Assembly (NCBI GenBank): GCA_039029395.1
Contig: JBCCGG010000006.1
Location: 117,320-181,319 of the forward strand
Origin: JBCCGG01 sp039029395
GTDB taxonomy: Bacteria > Pseudomonadota > Alphaproteobacteria > Kiloniellales > JAKSDN01
Reading direction: 5' to 3'
DNA length: 64,000 bases
The notes beneath the pieces are model-generated. The model had not been told where the DNA came from. It searched no databases and saw only the letters and a program-made list of their open reading frames with translations. Both the position numbers and the translations under genes were made by a program. How positions within the stretch are numbered: position 1 is the stretch's first letter; every line of letters begins with the position of its first letter. Shown piece by piece: positions 26,629 to 35,603 of the stretch.

Positions 26629-26981
26629 TTGGCCGGCTCCCGATCTGGCAGATCCAGATAGACCGTCACAGCCGCGTTGGCCATGACCGTCACTTCGCCG
26701 CCGTCGCGCGGAATGTCGAGACCGCCTTTGACGACCGTAACCTCGGCGGTCCCATAGGGCAGGACGGCGGCGATCGCGGACTTGTCGACCGCCTCGGGTT
26801 TGGCCACGCCGATCGCGATCTGCACCCGCATGGCCTCGCGGGGCAGATCGAAGGCCTGGGCGAAGGTGATCGAGTTTTGCCGCAGGGTGTTCTCAAGCGC
26901 GCGCACCGCCGCCTTGGTGTGGTCGCCGCCGCGGATATCGGTGCCCATGCCGAACTCCATCACCATGCTCTTCAGCGTCAT
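26625..26981 (-). CDS. Lin0512-family protein (first of tandem pair)
   Basis: 118 residues from the ATG at 26981 (a longer open frame exists upstream but overlaps the aminotransferase gene). MTLKSMVMEFGMGTDIRGGDHTKAAVRALENTLR opens the family signature, followed by MRVQIAIGVAKPEAVD and VTVVKGGLDIP. The function of the Lin0512 family is unknown. It lies about 60 bases downstream of the aminotransferase and 4-bp overlaps its paralogue. Confidence 0.85.
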   Translation of the reverse strand: MTLKSMVMEFGMGTDIRGGDHTKAAVRALENTLRQNSITFAQAFDLPREAMRVQIAIGVAKPEAVDKSAIAAVLPYGTAEVTVVKGGLDIPRDGGEVTVMANAAVTVYLDLPDREPAK

Positions 26982-27040
26982 TGTCTCAATCCTCGGGTCT
27001 GGGTTCCAATGGCCTCGGTCTCCTGATCCACCATACCATC

Positions 27041-28222
27041 TTAGCCAGAGCCAAAAGCCTTCAGCCTCCGGGCGATCTCGGGCATCTCCTCTGGGGCGGC
27101 GTTGGCGAAGGCGAGTCGCAGGTAGCGCTCTTGACCAGGCCCGAAGTAGCTGCCGGGCAGGCAGAAAAGCGCTTGCTCGGCGACCAAGGCGCGTGCCACC
27201 TCGACCGCGCTCTTCTCCGGGCAAGGGTGGCGCAGGTAAGCGAAGAAGGCGCCGCGCGAGACCAATTCGAAGGGTGGCTGGGCGGCCGCGAAGGCGGCAT
27301 CCAGGGCCTCGACCCGGGCAAGTGCCTCTTGGCGCTTGCCCTCGCGCCAAGCATCCAGATGCTCTATGCCGTAGAGCGCGGCCAGCTGGCCGATGTGGGG
27401 CGGGCAGATCGAGAGGGTGTCGGCCACCTTGTCGACCTGCGCGATCACCTCGCGTCCGGCGGCCAGGGCGCCGACCCGGTAGCCCGTTAGGCTGTAGGCC
27501 TTGGAGAAGCTGTAGAGCTGGATGAAATGGCCGCCCCAGTCGTCGGCCTGAAAGAGGCCGTGGGGTGCGCCCGCGCCGGGCAGAAAGTCCCGGTAGGTCT
27601 CGTCCAGGATCAGCGCGATCCCTTGGTCCTTGGCAAGCGCCGCGAAGGCCGCCAGGCGTTCGGTCGCGTAAATCGTGCCGGTCGGGTTGTTAGGCGAGAT
27701 CAACACGATCGCCCGGGTTTTGGGCCCGATCAGCGCGCGCGCCTGCTCCGGATCGGGCACCATGCCCTCGGCGCCTTGGACGCAGGGCAGGGGCCGGATT
27801 CCGATGTTCTGCATGGCGAACCACATCTCGTGGTTAAAGTAGTAGGGGGCCGCCAGCAGCACCTCGCTGCCCGGCTCGGCGACCGCCATGATCGCCAGGC
27901 AAAAGGCGTGGTTGCAGCCGGTTGTGATCGCCACCTGGTCCGCCGAGATCGTCGCATCGTAAATGCGCGACAGGCTATCGGCATAGGCCGTGCGCAAGGC
28001 CGGCAGGCCCAGGATGTCTGTATAAAATGCGGTGTCCGGCGCGCGTGCCGCGGCGCCCAGGTGCTCGAGCAGAGCGTCTGGCGGCGGATAGCTGGGCACC
28101 GCCTGGGCCAGGTCCAGTAGCTTCATGTCCCCTGGTGCCAGGCCCTCGTCAAGCCAGGCGGTCGCCTCGGCAATCGGCGGCGCACTGGTCTTCAGCACAT
28201 ATTCGTTTAGGTGCAGGGCCAT
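27041..28222 (-). CDS. Class I/II aminotransferase
   Basis: 393 residues from the ATG at 28222, chosen because GAGAGGA lies ~7 bases upstream; the longer open frame runs through the divergent promoter. PLP-binding lysine in YSFSKAYSLTGYRVG, SPNNPTG and ILDETYRDF fold-type I motifs, and the C-terminal substrate carboxylate Arg region (GQERYLRLAFAN) are visible. Substrate unknown. Possibly cotranscribed with the Lin0512 pair. Confidence 0.9.
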   Translation of the reverse strand: MALHLNEYVLKTSAPPIAEATAWLDEGLAPGDMKLLDLAQAVPSYPPPDALLEHLGAAARAPDTAFYTDILGLPALRTAYADSLSRIYDATISADQVAITTGCNHAFCLAIMAVAEPGSEVLLAAPYYFNHEMWFAMQNIGIRPLPCVQGAEGMVPDPEQARALIGPKTRAIVLISPNNPTGTIYATERLAAFAALAKDQGIALILDETYRDFLPGAGAPHGLFQADDWGGHFIQLYSFSKAYSLTGYRVGALAAGREVIAQVDKVADTLSICPPHIGQLAALYGIEHLDAWREGKRQEALARVEALDAAFAAAQPPFELVSRGAFFAYLRHPCPEKSAVEVARALVAEQALFCLPGSYFGPGQERYLRLAFANAAPEEMPEIARRLKAFGSG

Positions 28223-28379
28223 GGTCTTCCTCTCGGCACGCGGACGGAGGCCGAGACCAGCACGGCGGGGCGGACGTGGCAAGGGAGTGCGAGGGCATTT
28301 CGCCGCTATGCCCGTCCCTCTTTTCGTCGTATAGCTGGGCCCGAACAGGTCGACGATCGGGAAGGGTAGGCAGGGCGCC

Positions 28380-29297
28380 ATGACCACGGCGAGCGACATC
28401 GCGCACCATGCGCCGGGTTACCGGCGCGGCTTGGGGCTGGTGCTCCTAGCCGGGGTGTTCTGGTCCTCCATGGGCCTGGTCGTGCGTCTCATGGAGGTGG
28501 CCGGGCCGTGGCAAATCCTGTTCTACCGCTCGGCTTGCCTGACAATTTTTCTGTTCCTCGTGATCAGCCTGCGGAGCGGTGGCCGGCCATTAGTCGTCTA
28601 TCGCAAGGCCGGCTTTTCGGCGGTCCTGGGCGGCTTGGCTTTGGTGCTGGCGTTCGGCGGCTCGATCTTCTCGGTCGTCAACACCACGGTCGCCAACGCC
28701 ATGTTTCTCTTTGCGACGGCGCCCTTCTTTACCGCCTTGCTTGGCCTGGTGATCCTCGGCGAGCGGGTGCGTCGGGCGACGTGGCTTGCCATGGCGGTGG
28801 CAGCGGTCGGCGTCGTGGTCATGGTTAGCGAGGGGATCGCGCTGGGCCATCTGCTGGGCAACGTGGCGGCCGTGCTTTCGGCGTTGGGCTTCGCTTTCTT
28901 CACCATCGCGCTGCGCTGGAAGCGGGCCAGCGACATGTTGCCGGCGGTCTCCCTGGGCGGCCTCTTTACGACCATTGTCGCGGGCGTGGCCTGCTGGAGC
29001 GGCGGCCAGGGCTTCGAGCTGCCCCTGCGCGACATCGGACTGGCCTGCTTTCTGGGTGTCTTTCAGCTCGGCGTCGGCTTGAGCCTCTACACGCTCGGCT
29101 CCAAGGCGGTGCCGGCGGCCGAGCTGGCCTTGCTGTCCATGACCGAGGTTGTGCTCGGGCCGGTCTGGGTCTTGCTCTTCCTGGGCGAGTCCGGCGCGCT
29201 CGCCACCTGGATTGGCGGCGCGATCCTGATGGCGGCGATTGCCGGCAACGCGCTGACCCGCCTGCGCGACCGCCCGCCGCCGGTGGTTCTGCCCTAG
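28380..29297 (+). CDS. EamA/DMT-family exporter
   Basis: 305 residues, about ten membrane helices in two repeated EamA halves: first half ending near ATAPFFTALLGLVILGERV, second near MTEVVLGPVWVLLFLGESG. Likely an exporter of amino acids or metabolites; the substrate cannot be inferred. It is divergent from the aminotransferase with ~157 bases between. Confidence 0.9.
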   Translation: MTTASDIAHHAPGYRRGLGLVLLAGVFWSSMGLVVRLMEVAGPWQILFYRSACLTIFLFLVISLRSGGRPLVVYRKAGFSAVLGGLALVLAFGGSIFSVVNTTVANAMFLFATAPFFTALLGLVILGERVRRATWLAMAVAAVGVVVMVSEGIALGHLLGNVAAVLSALGFAFFTIALRWKRASDMLPAVSLGGLFTTIVAGVACWSGGQGFELPLRDIGLACFLGVFQLGVGLSLYTLGSKAVPAAELALLSMTEVVLGPVWVLLFLGESGALATWIGGAILMAAIAGNALTRLRDRPPPVVLP

Positions 29298-29308
29298 AGC
29301 CTGAGACG

Positions 29309-31501
29309 CTATTCCACGGTCACGAAGTTGGGCTCCGGCAGCTCGACCCCTTGGCCGCCTAGCTCGGCGACCTCCTCGAGCAGATGGAGCCAATCGGCGA
29401 TCGCAAAGTGGCCTGGATTGACCTCGCCGAATAGATCGACCTTGAGCTGGCGCAGCAGGGACTTCGCTTCCTCCAGGCGCTCGGCCCGGCCGGGCCAGGC
29501 GAGCGATTCCTGGTGCCAGTCCTCGGTGACCGTGGAGAGTAAGAGCGTGAGCGCCGCCTCGCTGGGGTGCATTGTGGGACCGTTGAGAGGGGCGTCGACG
29601 GGCCAAACCGCGTCCAGCCCCAGCCCGCCGTTCTGGCGGTCCCAGATGTCGCGCAGCAGGTCCCAGTCGTAGCGCGCCGCGTCATGATCGCCCACTTCGT
29701 GGCGCAGCCGGGCGCGCATGAAGTGATAGGGCACCTCGACGATCCGGTCCTCGGCCGCCAGCTTGATCGCCCCACCCAGATGCTCGATCGCCTGAGACAG
29801 ATGGGCCGCGCTCTCGTCCTCGCTGGCCCGGCGCGCGATCAAGGCGCCAACCTCGTCGCGCGGACGGGCGACCGCCAAGCGAGCATCCACATAGAGCGTA
29901 AGCGAGCGCTCCCAGTTGGCCCGGCCCGAGGTGACGTAGTGTGCGGTGCGGCGCAGGGGCGTGTCGGCGACCGGGGTGATCTCGAAGGCCTCCCAGTCGA
30001 CCCGCCAGCCGGCATAGCTGCTGTGCGGGCTCGGGCTGGCGTCGCCTGTCGTCATCCAAACCTCGTCCCGGCCCGCCTGGCGCTCGGGATCGGCCAGCAC
30101 GATCGAGCCGAGCTGGCCATAGACCTTGCGCGACACCCGTCCGTAGGAGCGGGCGCTTTTGACAGAGGCCTCGCCGGCGATCTGCTCGAGCGCCCAATCC
30201 TGGCTCGCCGCCAACCAGTCGATCGCCCAGTCGACGTCGATCCGGCCCCGGTTGTTTTCCAAGGCCTCGGTCGTGGTGTTGTAGCGCACGTGAGTCTCGA
30301 GCCACTTGCCCAAGGTTGGCGTGAAGTGACCGTCGTCCTCGTCGAAGCGGCGCTCCTGGAGGTCCGGATCCAGGAAGTGGTTGGTCTGGGCCACCGGCTG
30401 GCCGGTGCGCAAGCCCGCGCGCACCTTGTCGCCGTTGAACTCGAAGCGCTGGGTCTCGCCTGTTTTGGCGTCCGAACAGAAAATCGTCCAGGCGGCGAAA
30501 TGCTTGGAATCCTCGATGATCTCCGCAGCCTCGTCCAGGCTGCCGGCCTCGCGCAGGACGCGCTGCTGGACGAAGGGCGCGATGTCACCGTGGCCGAACA
30601 GGAAGCCGCTCTCGTAGTTGGTCGTCGACATCTGATGGAGCGAGGCCGCGATGCCGGCGTCGTTGAGTCCGCTGATGCCGCCCGGGTAGATCAGCCCGGC
30701 GGTTCCGAAGGCGGCATACCTGTGCCACGCGGCGTTCTCCGGCGTCTCGTCGACCAGATAGAGCACCGGCGCCTTGTTCCAGTTGTAGAGATCGGCATCC
30801 AGATTGCGGGCATGCAGGTGGCGGCCGCAGGCGGTGACCCCGCGCGGCACGCTGAAGCCGGTGCAGGCGAAGTCGATGCGCGCGTTCGGCCCGGTCATGG
30901 CCTTGAGGCCCTGGCCCAGCGCTTGCCGGGTGGTTTTTTCGTCGGCGTCTTCCTGGTCCCTGTAGGCGGCCGCCTCGTCGTCGCCGAGCAGGGGCAGGGC
31001 CAGCGCCAGCACGCCGGGCAGACGGGCAGCCAGGGCGTCTGGCAGGGCGAAGCATCGCGTCAGGCCCTCGACTAGATTGCCGACCTCGATCGCGACCAGG
31101 GCATCACGCACCTCCAGGTCGCTGAAGCCGCTTTGGCCGATGCCGTTCCGGTAGCCGGCCAGAAGACCCTCGATGGCGGCGCGAAACTCGCCGCTGACGT
31201 TGTCCAGCACCCGGCCGCTGTAGGCCCGGTAGATCGCGCCGGCGAGCGCCCGCACGGTCGGATTCTCCAAATCTTGGGCCTTCCTGATGGTGGCGACGAT
31301 CTCCGGGAAGGCGCCTGAATGGATTTCCTTGGCGAGCAACCGGCCCTGGTCGTAGGTCATATCGGCGAAAGCGCCCCGCTGCTTGAGCAGATAGAAGGGC
31401 TGACCGCGCATGCTCAGGCGGTATAGTGCGCTCTGCGCACGGCCCTCGCCATCGGCCAGGGTCTCAGGCGCGTTCTCAAGACCAAGAATCTCATCGCTCA
31501 T
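29309..31501 (-). CDS. Large C45-type (acyl-CoA:6-APA acyltransferase-like) peptidase/hydrolase
   Basis: 730 residues from the ATG at 31501; an upstream in-frame ATG at 31627 lacks the conserved start. The putative autocleavage nucleophile is Cys213 in DFACTGFSV, followed by RHLHARNLDAD, the GRNxD-type element of C45/Ntn hydrolases. Oxyanion and substrate features include GGISGLNDAGIA and TNHFLDPDL. A typical C45 protein is ~350 residues; this one has ~210 residues before the nucleophile and ~300 extra residues after residue ~440 of unknown fold. Probable autoproteolytic amidase or acyltransferase. Confidence 0.75.
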   Translation of the reverse strand: MSDEILGLENAPETLADGEGRAQSALYRLSMRGQPFYLLKQRGAFADMTYDQGRLLAKEIHSGAFPEIVATIRKAQDLENPTVRALAGAIYRAYSGRVLDNVSGEFRAAIEGLLAGYRNGIGQSGFSDLEVRDALVAIEVGNLVEGLTRCFALPDALAARLPGVLALALPLLGDDEAAAYRDQEDADEKTTRQALGQGLKAMTGPNARIDFACTGFSVPRGVTACGRHLHARNLDADLYNWNKAPVLYLVDETPENAAWHRYAAFGTAGLIYPGGISGLNDAGIAASLHQMSTTNYESGFLFGHGDIAPFVQQRVLREAGSLDEAAEIIEDSKHFAAWTIFCSDAKTGETQRFEFNGDKVRAGLRTGQPVAQTNHFLDPDLQERRFDEDDGHFTPTLGKWLETHVRYNTTTEALENNRGRIDVDWAIDWLAASQDWALEQIAGEASVKSARSYGRVSRKVYGQLGSIVLADPERQAGRDEVWMTTGDASPSPHSSYAGWRVDWEAFEITPVADTPLRRTAHYVTSGRANWERSLTLYVDARLAVARPRDEVGALIARRASEDESAAHLSQAIEHLGGAIKLAAEDRIVEVPYHFMRARLRHEVGDHDAARYDWDLLRDIWDRQNGGLGLDAVWPVDAPLNGPTMHPSEAALTLLLSTVTEDWHQESLAWPGRAERLEEAKSLLRQLKVDLFGEVNPGHFAIADWLHLLEEVAELGGQGVELPEPNFVTVE

Positions 31502-31656
31502 GGCGTTCGCGCTCCGGGCTGGGAAAGGATCGCTACCAAGCTTAAGCGAGCCTAGCGCCCACAGCCAGGGGAAGGACAGTCTAGAAACTGGAAAATCCCG
31601 TGCCCCTGGGAGCCGAGCCCCTTTCAAGGATCGCGGTCTCAGGACCGATACAGTCT

Positions 31657-32925
31657 CTAGGGAGAATCTGAATCATTGTCGCCCCGATCGTCGACTGGAG
31701 GTGCCTCCGGATTGAGCCGGGCGACCACCTGGGTTGCGGTCTGCGCGATCGCCATGGCGCGGCCCGGCTGCTCGGCACGCGCCTGGCCCCGCCACAGGCG
31801 GAACAGGGCACTGGCCACGGTGAGACCTTGGACAACCGCGAGCAGCAGAAACAGGCCCGGCGGCCCGAGCACGCCGATCACGCTGGCCCCCAAGGTTGGC
31901 CCCAGGATGATGCCGCCGTTGAGCACCAGCACCAGCGTGCCGCTGGCCGCCACCACCTGACCGGGACGCAGATAGTCGTTGGTATGGGCGACGCAGAGCG
32001 AGTAGATCGGCAGCACCAGGGCGCCGATCCCGGCCACGGTGATGTAGAGCGGCCAGGTCGCCACTGGCCCGTCGCCCTGCGCCGCGATCCAGAGGCAGAG
32101 CGGCAGGGCCAGGCCTGCGCAGCCAACGATCGCCAGGCGCCGATCGATCCGGTCGGACAGCCGCCCAATCGGAAACTGGGCGAGCATACCGCCCAGGGTG
32201 CAGACCCCGATCAGGGCGCCGATCGAGCCGGCATTGAGCCCGACCGCCGCGCCGTAGAGCGCGAGCCCGATGTAGATCGCGCCCTGGGAGACCCCATTAA
32301 GAAAACTGCCGGTCAGACCCATGGGCGATAGGCGGAACAAGGCGAGCAACGAGATCCGCTCCGAACGCTCCAGGCTCGGCGCGGGCCGTGCCGAGATCAA
32401 GATCGGCACCAAGGAGAGCGAGATCAGGATCGAGACCACGACGAACAGCAGGACGCCCTCAGGGCTCGACAGGTTGAGCAGGAGCTGACCGCCGGCCGCA
32501 CCGCCGGTCTGAATGACGAAGTAGATCGACAGCAGGCTCGCCCGGTTGCGGTTCGAGGCGCGGCCATTGAGCCAGCTCTCCGCGACCACATAGAGCCCCG
32601 AGTAGCAAAAGCCGGCCAAGGCCCGCATGGCACCCCAGCTCCAGAGGTCGTAGGTCACCAAATGGACCAACGCGGCCGCGCTGGCGAGCGAGGCGAGCGC
32701 CGCGAAGGCGCGCACGTGACCGACCCGGCCCACCAGGCGCGGCGCGATCAGGCAGCCGAACAGCGCGCCCACCGGATAGGCCGACTGCATCAAGCCGATC
32801 GCGCCATCGCCGAAGCCCAGGCCGCTTGCGCGCAGGGTGAGAAGGGTCGCCAGAAGCCCGTTGCTGACCATCAGGAGCGCCATTCCCACAAACAGCGTCC
32901 AGGACTCCGTCAGTGCGCGCCACAT
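31657..32925 (-). CDS. MFS transporter, YcaD-like
   Basis: 422 residues, twelve membrane helices. The loop-2/3 pattern is GRVGHVRAFAALASLASA, and YVVAESWLNGRASNRNRASLL resembles the YcaD/UMF family; GRLSDRIDRRLAIVG in the second half is the repeated MFS loop. Substrate unknown. It runs in the same direction as the C45 gene downstream. Confidence 0.85.
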   Translation of the reverse strand: MWRALTESWTLFVGMALLMVSNGLLATLLTLRASGLGFGDGAIGLMQSAYPVGALFGCLIAPRLVGRVGHVRAFAALASLASAAALVHLVTYDLWSWGAMRALAGFCYSGLYVVAESWLNGRASNRNRASLLSIYFVIQTGGAAGGQLLLNLSSPEGVLLFVVVSILISLSLVPILISARPAPSLERSERISLLALFRLSPMGLTGSFLNGVSQGAIYIGLALYGAAVGLNAGSIGALIGVCTLGGMLAQFPIGRLSDRIDRRLAIVGCAGLALPLCLWIAAQGDGPVATWPLYITVAGIGALVLPIYSLCVAHTNDYLRPGQVVAASGTLVLVLNGGIILGPTLGASVIGVLGPPGLFLLLAVVQGLTVASALFRLWRGQARAEQPGRAMAIAQTATQVVARLNPEAPPVDDRGDNDSDSP

Positions 32926-33377
32926 GGCAATTTCCGCGTTGTGAAGAGGTGTCTAAGCGGTTGAAACGGGCGGCACAGATGACCCTATTCGCGGTGTGCG
33001 GTCAATTGCGCCGTTCACTTCGCGCGCCATCGGATCGCTAGACCTTACAGTCCTCTAAAACACTGAACTTGAACATCACTAGATTGCACCCCTCGACCAG
33101 AACCACGGCGGCGAACTGGGCGATCAAAAAGTGAACCTGGGCAAATGATGAAAGGGTCTCGCGCCGGCTTGTGCACAGTAGTCCGACTGGCGGACCAGAG
33201 TTCACCATGGCGGTCACGAGTCCTCTCTACAGGAAGCCGCGCTCAAATTTACATTACTCCAGTGTGTTGACTCGGTCTGCTTTGACGTGGCGAGATGAGA
33301 TGCGAGAGACAGGTAATGAACGTTTCCGCTATTCAGGAAAGGCTGATTTCACACATTCGCAACCAAGGAGGTCGAAG
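32926..33377. other. Intergenic region, no confident gene
   Basis: About 450 bases between the MFS gene and the small secreted protein at 33378. It should hold both promoters. An in-frame extension of the secreted protein reaches back to 33171 but has no ribosome-binding site or family resemblance. I see a short repeat GTCCG/CGGAC near 33181-33195 and nothing else. Confidence 0.4.
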
Positions 33378-33782
33378 ATGAGGGGGAAAGTCTTAATGAG
33401 GTTCGGCTTGAAGGCCGGGTTTGTCCTCGCGACGCTGGTCGTCGGCAGTATGCCCGGAACAGCATTCTCAGCAGAGCAGCCGAAGTTTGAATTCTTATCG
33501 CCCTCACACGAGGAAAGCGTGAGGATCTACCGGCTCAATACCTCGACCGGCGAGATCGGTGCGTGTTACTACGGCCCCCCTGGGGATGGCACCGGAATTG
33601 GCACAACTGAATGCTACTCAGCCGGCGAGGGGTCGGGTTCGCCCGGTCCGGGCAACTACCGTCTGAAGAGATCGAGCAATATAGAGGATACCTCGGTCTT
33701 TCGCGTGAACATCGATAGCGGCGAGGTCAGCATTTGCTTCGTCCAATCGGGCAAAGTTCTCTGCACCCAACAGGCGCGGTGA
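33378..33782 (+). CDS. Small secreted protein with internally repeated motif
   Basis: 134 residues from the ATG at 33378, chosen because GGAGG sits 6 bases upstream. Signal peptide ends near AFSAE (~29-33). The mature part has two related segments, VRIYRLNTSTGEIGACYYG and VFRVNIDSGEVSICFV, each with R-x-N-x-x-x-G-E-(I/V)-x-x-C-aromatic, suggesting an internal duplication with paired cysteines. No family recognised; probably periplasmic. Confidence 0.7.
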   Translation: MRGKVLMRFGLKAGFVLATLVVGSMPGTAFSAEQPKFEFLSPSHEESVRIYRLNTSTGEIGACYYGPPGDGTGIGTTECYSAGEGSGSPGPGNYRLKRSSNIEDTSVFRVNIDSGEVSICFVQSGKVLCTQQAR

Positions 33783-34055
33783 TCTCCTGAGGCTTTGGCG
33801 ACGGCGGTCGATTGCGCACGCGATCCAGGCGGCCATTGGCGTCTTGAGCTTCGCCTTTTCCGCTTCGAGCTGCGGCGGCAGAGGGTCTGCTCCGAGTTGA
33901 CCTGCCGGCGGGTGAACTCCTTCGCCGCGCAGCAGCCTCATCTGCGCACAAGTCGCCTTGTCAGGTTGGCTGTCACGATTTTTTGTGCTCCAAATTTGAA
34001 AGTGAGGCATTACATTGAAGGGCTCAGCAGAAGCATCCTCAACTGGGAGCAGCCA

Positions 34056-34526
34056 ATGACCACGCTTAGGTTTACTAGCCTCCGTCTTTCCGCAGTTTTC
34101 ACCGCACTGCTTCTGGTGTTCGCCGTTCCTGCCCAGGCGGCCAAGGATGAGGTCTATAAGGCCTTTCTCAGCGATAAAGCGGTCAGCGGATACGATGCCG
34201 TCGCCTATTTCACGGAGGGTAAGCCGGTCGAAGGCTCCGACGACTTCACGGTAGACTACAATGGCGCGGTGTGGCGTTTTGCGTCTGAGGAGAACCGAGA
34301 CGCCTTTGCCGCCGACCCCGCCAAATACGCGCCGCAATACGGCGGCTACTGCGCTTGGGCCGTCTCCCAGGGCTACACCGCGAGCACCGATCCCGAGGCC
34401 TGGAGGATTGTCGACGGAAAGCTTTACTTGAACTACAGCCGATCGGTGCAGCAGACTTGGGAGCAGAACATTCCGGGCAACATCACCGCCGCCGACGGGA
34501 ATTGGCCCAAGGTGCTGGAGGAGTGA
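34056..34526 (+). CDS. Secreted YHS-domain protein
   Basis: 156 residues from the ATG at 34056 (GGGAG ~7 bases upstream); a longer open frame begins at 33795. Signal peptide to PAQAA (~28). The mature part KAVSGYDAVAYFTEGKPV ... YGGYCAWAVSQGYTASTDP is the YHS domain signature found in exported metal- or copper-associated proteins. The region 33783-34055 between this and the previous gene shows no recognisable coding sequence. Periplasmic location is inferred from the signal peptide. Confidence 0.85.
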   Translation: MTTLRFTSLRLSAVFTALLLVFAVPAQAAKDEVYKAFLSDKAVSGYDAVAYFTEGKPVEGSDDFTVDYNGAVWRFASEENRDAFAADPAKYAPQYGGYCAWAVSQGYTASTDPEAWRIVDGKLYLNYSRSVQQTWEQNIPGNITAADGNWPKVLEE

Positions 34527-34646
34527 TCCACCGCCATTGGCCGCGTTGTCGTTGCACGGGGCCAAAGGTTCTGAAGGCCAAATCTTCCCAATTGTGTGTG
34601 CTCTCGATCTGATCTGAAAATCGGCTCCAAGCGGCTAAGATTCAGA

Positions 34647-34736
34647 TGGCGGATGGGGTGGGATTCGAACCCACGAGACGCTCGCACGCCTGCCGGTTTT
34701 CAAGACCGGTGCCTTCAACCACTCGGCCACCCATCC
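34647..34736 (-). tRNA. tRNA-Ser (anticodon TGA)
   Basis: 90 bases on the minus strand. It begins GGATGGGTGGCCGAGTGG, has the anticodon loop CTTGAAA (anticodon TGA), a long variable arm, the T-loop GGTTCGAATCC and the acceptor strand CCCATCC followed by G and an encoded CCA. The seven-base acceptor stem GGATGGG/CCCATCC pairs fully. No integrase or att-like repeat lies beside it. Confidence 0.95.
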
Positions 34737-34805
34737 GTTCTTGAAGGGCACGTTGCTTAGCAAAAGCCGGCGGGTGCCGAAAGGGCCAATCACCTGGATT
34801 CGATG

Positions 34806-35021
34806 CTAGAGGCGGCCTTCCTTTATGAACATGTAGGCCGACACCAGCGCCCCAACCACGACCATGGCGAGGAACGGCACGAGCACCATGTGCACGACAT
34901 CACGCTTCTGAACCGCCTTGCGCCGTCGTTTGTGCCGGGATTTTGGTCGGAGCGCGATGGCCACGACCAAAAGTAGTATAACAAGAACAATGACAATCCA
35001 GTAGGATTCAGAGAACGGCAT
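34806..35021 (-). CDS. Small two-helix membrane protein, unknown
   Basis: 71 residues. Helix 1 (YWIVIVLVILLLVVAIAL), a very basic cytoplasmic loop (RPKSRHKRRRKAVQKR), then helix 2 (MVLVPFLAMVVVGALVSAYMF). Looks like a genuine integral membrane protein. There is no Shine-Dalgarno; instead a 13-bp inverted repeat covers the start codon. Function unknown. Confidence 0.65.
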   Translation of the reverse strand: MPFSESYWIVIVLVILLLVVAIALRPKSRHKRRRKAVQKRDVVHMVLVPFLAMVVVGALVSAYMFIKEGRL

Positions 35022-35049
35022 AATATGAATTATATATCATATTTTGCCG
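35016..35049. promoter_or_regulatory. Inverted repeat covering the start codon at 35021
   Basis: CGGCATAATATGA (35016-35028) and TCATATTTTGCCG (35037-35049) are inverted copies with 12 of 13 matches around an 8-base AT loop. The ATG at 35019-35021 lies inside the left arm. AT-rich; may be an operator or an RNA hairpin that hides the start. Confidence 0.5.
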
Positions 35050-35102
35050 GGCGGCGCCACGATTCGATTTATGCCACCGGCACGCCGCCAATCGCCGTCT
35101 GC

Positions 35103-35471
35103 TCAGTGGCGGCGCTTGGATTGTCCGAAGCGGCTGATGCCGAACTTGCCATAGCCGTGGCGGCCGAAATAGCGGTAGGGCTTGGCGCCGAAGCTCGGCT
35201 TGAAGCCCTTGCGCGCGTCGGCCGCGCTTAGGCCGCCCTTGGGATAGGTGCCAGAGGCGCCGTGGTTGCCCGCCTGAGGGGCCGGCACCTTGGCGCTCGA
35301 GGAGATCGAAGGCTGATTCTGGTGTTTTTCTGCGGCCTGGGCCGGATGGCTCGCGATGGCTACGGTCAGCAAGGCGCCCAGGGCAAGCGCTGTGGTCGCG
35401 AAGACGCGTAGGGCGGTCGCTTGGGGGCTTCGCGCGGCGGCGGCTTGGGCGGTCTTGGCGGTCTTGGTCAT
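35103..35471 (-). CDS. Secreted Gly/aromatic-rich small protein, unknown
   Basis: 122 residues. A long basic N-terminus, then ALRVFATTALALGALLTVAIA and a cleavage region near AQAAE. The mature part is rich in Gly, Tyr, Phe, His (SFGAKPYRYFGRHGYGKFG) and ends in KRRH. No family recognised; possibly periplasmic or cell-surface. Confidence 0.55.
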   Translation of the reverse strand: MTKTAKTAQAAAARSPQATALRVFATTALALGALLTVAIASHPAQAAEKHQNQPSISSSAKVPAPQAGNHGASGTYPKGGLSAADARKGFKPSFGAKPYRYFGRHGYGKFGISRFGQSKRRH

Positions 35472-35603
35472 GGCGTGCCTCCTGGTGTCGCTGTCCTGCC
35501 GGGACCGGTCCGGTGCGCCGGCTTGCCCTCAAGAGATGGCCGGGTCCGGCGACCCGGGGAGTGACCGCCGTCACCGCTCACGGCGAGGTGACGGACGGTG
35601 ATC

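Noticed and set aside
27041..28399. Aminotransferase start at 28399
   Set aside because: It would run through the divergent EamA start. ATG at 28222 has GAGAGGA before it and matches the family length.
29567..31075. 502-residue plus-strand frame opposite the C45 gene
   Set aside because: Codon-bias shadow. The minus-strand protein has clear conserved motifs.
33783..34055. Possible transposase or other gene on the minus strand (LEAEKAKLKTPMAAW region)
   Set aside because: The fragment has no recognisable family, no start and overlaps the antisense strand of both secreted-protein genes. Not enough to call.
34647..34736. tRNA-Ser as an integration site for a mobile element
   Set aside because: No integrase, no repeat of the tRNA 3' end and no foreign gene set nearby.
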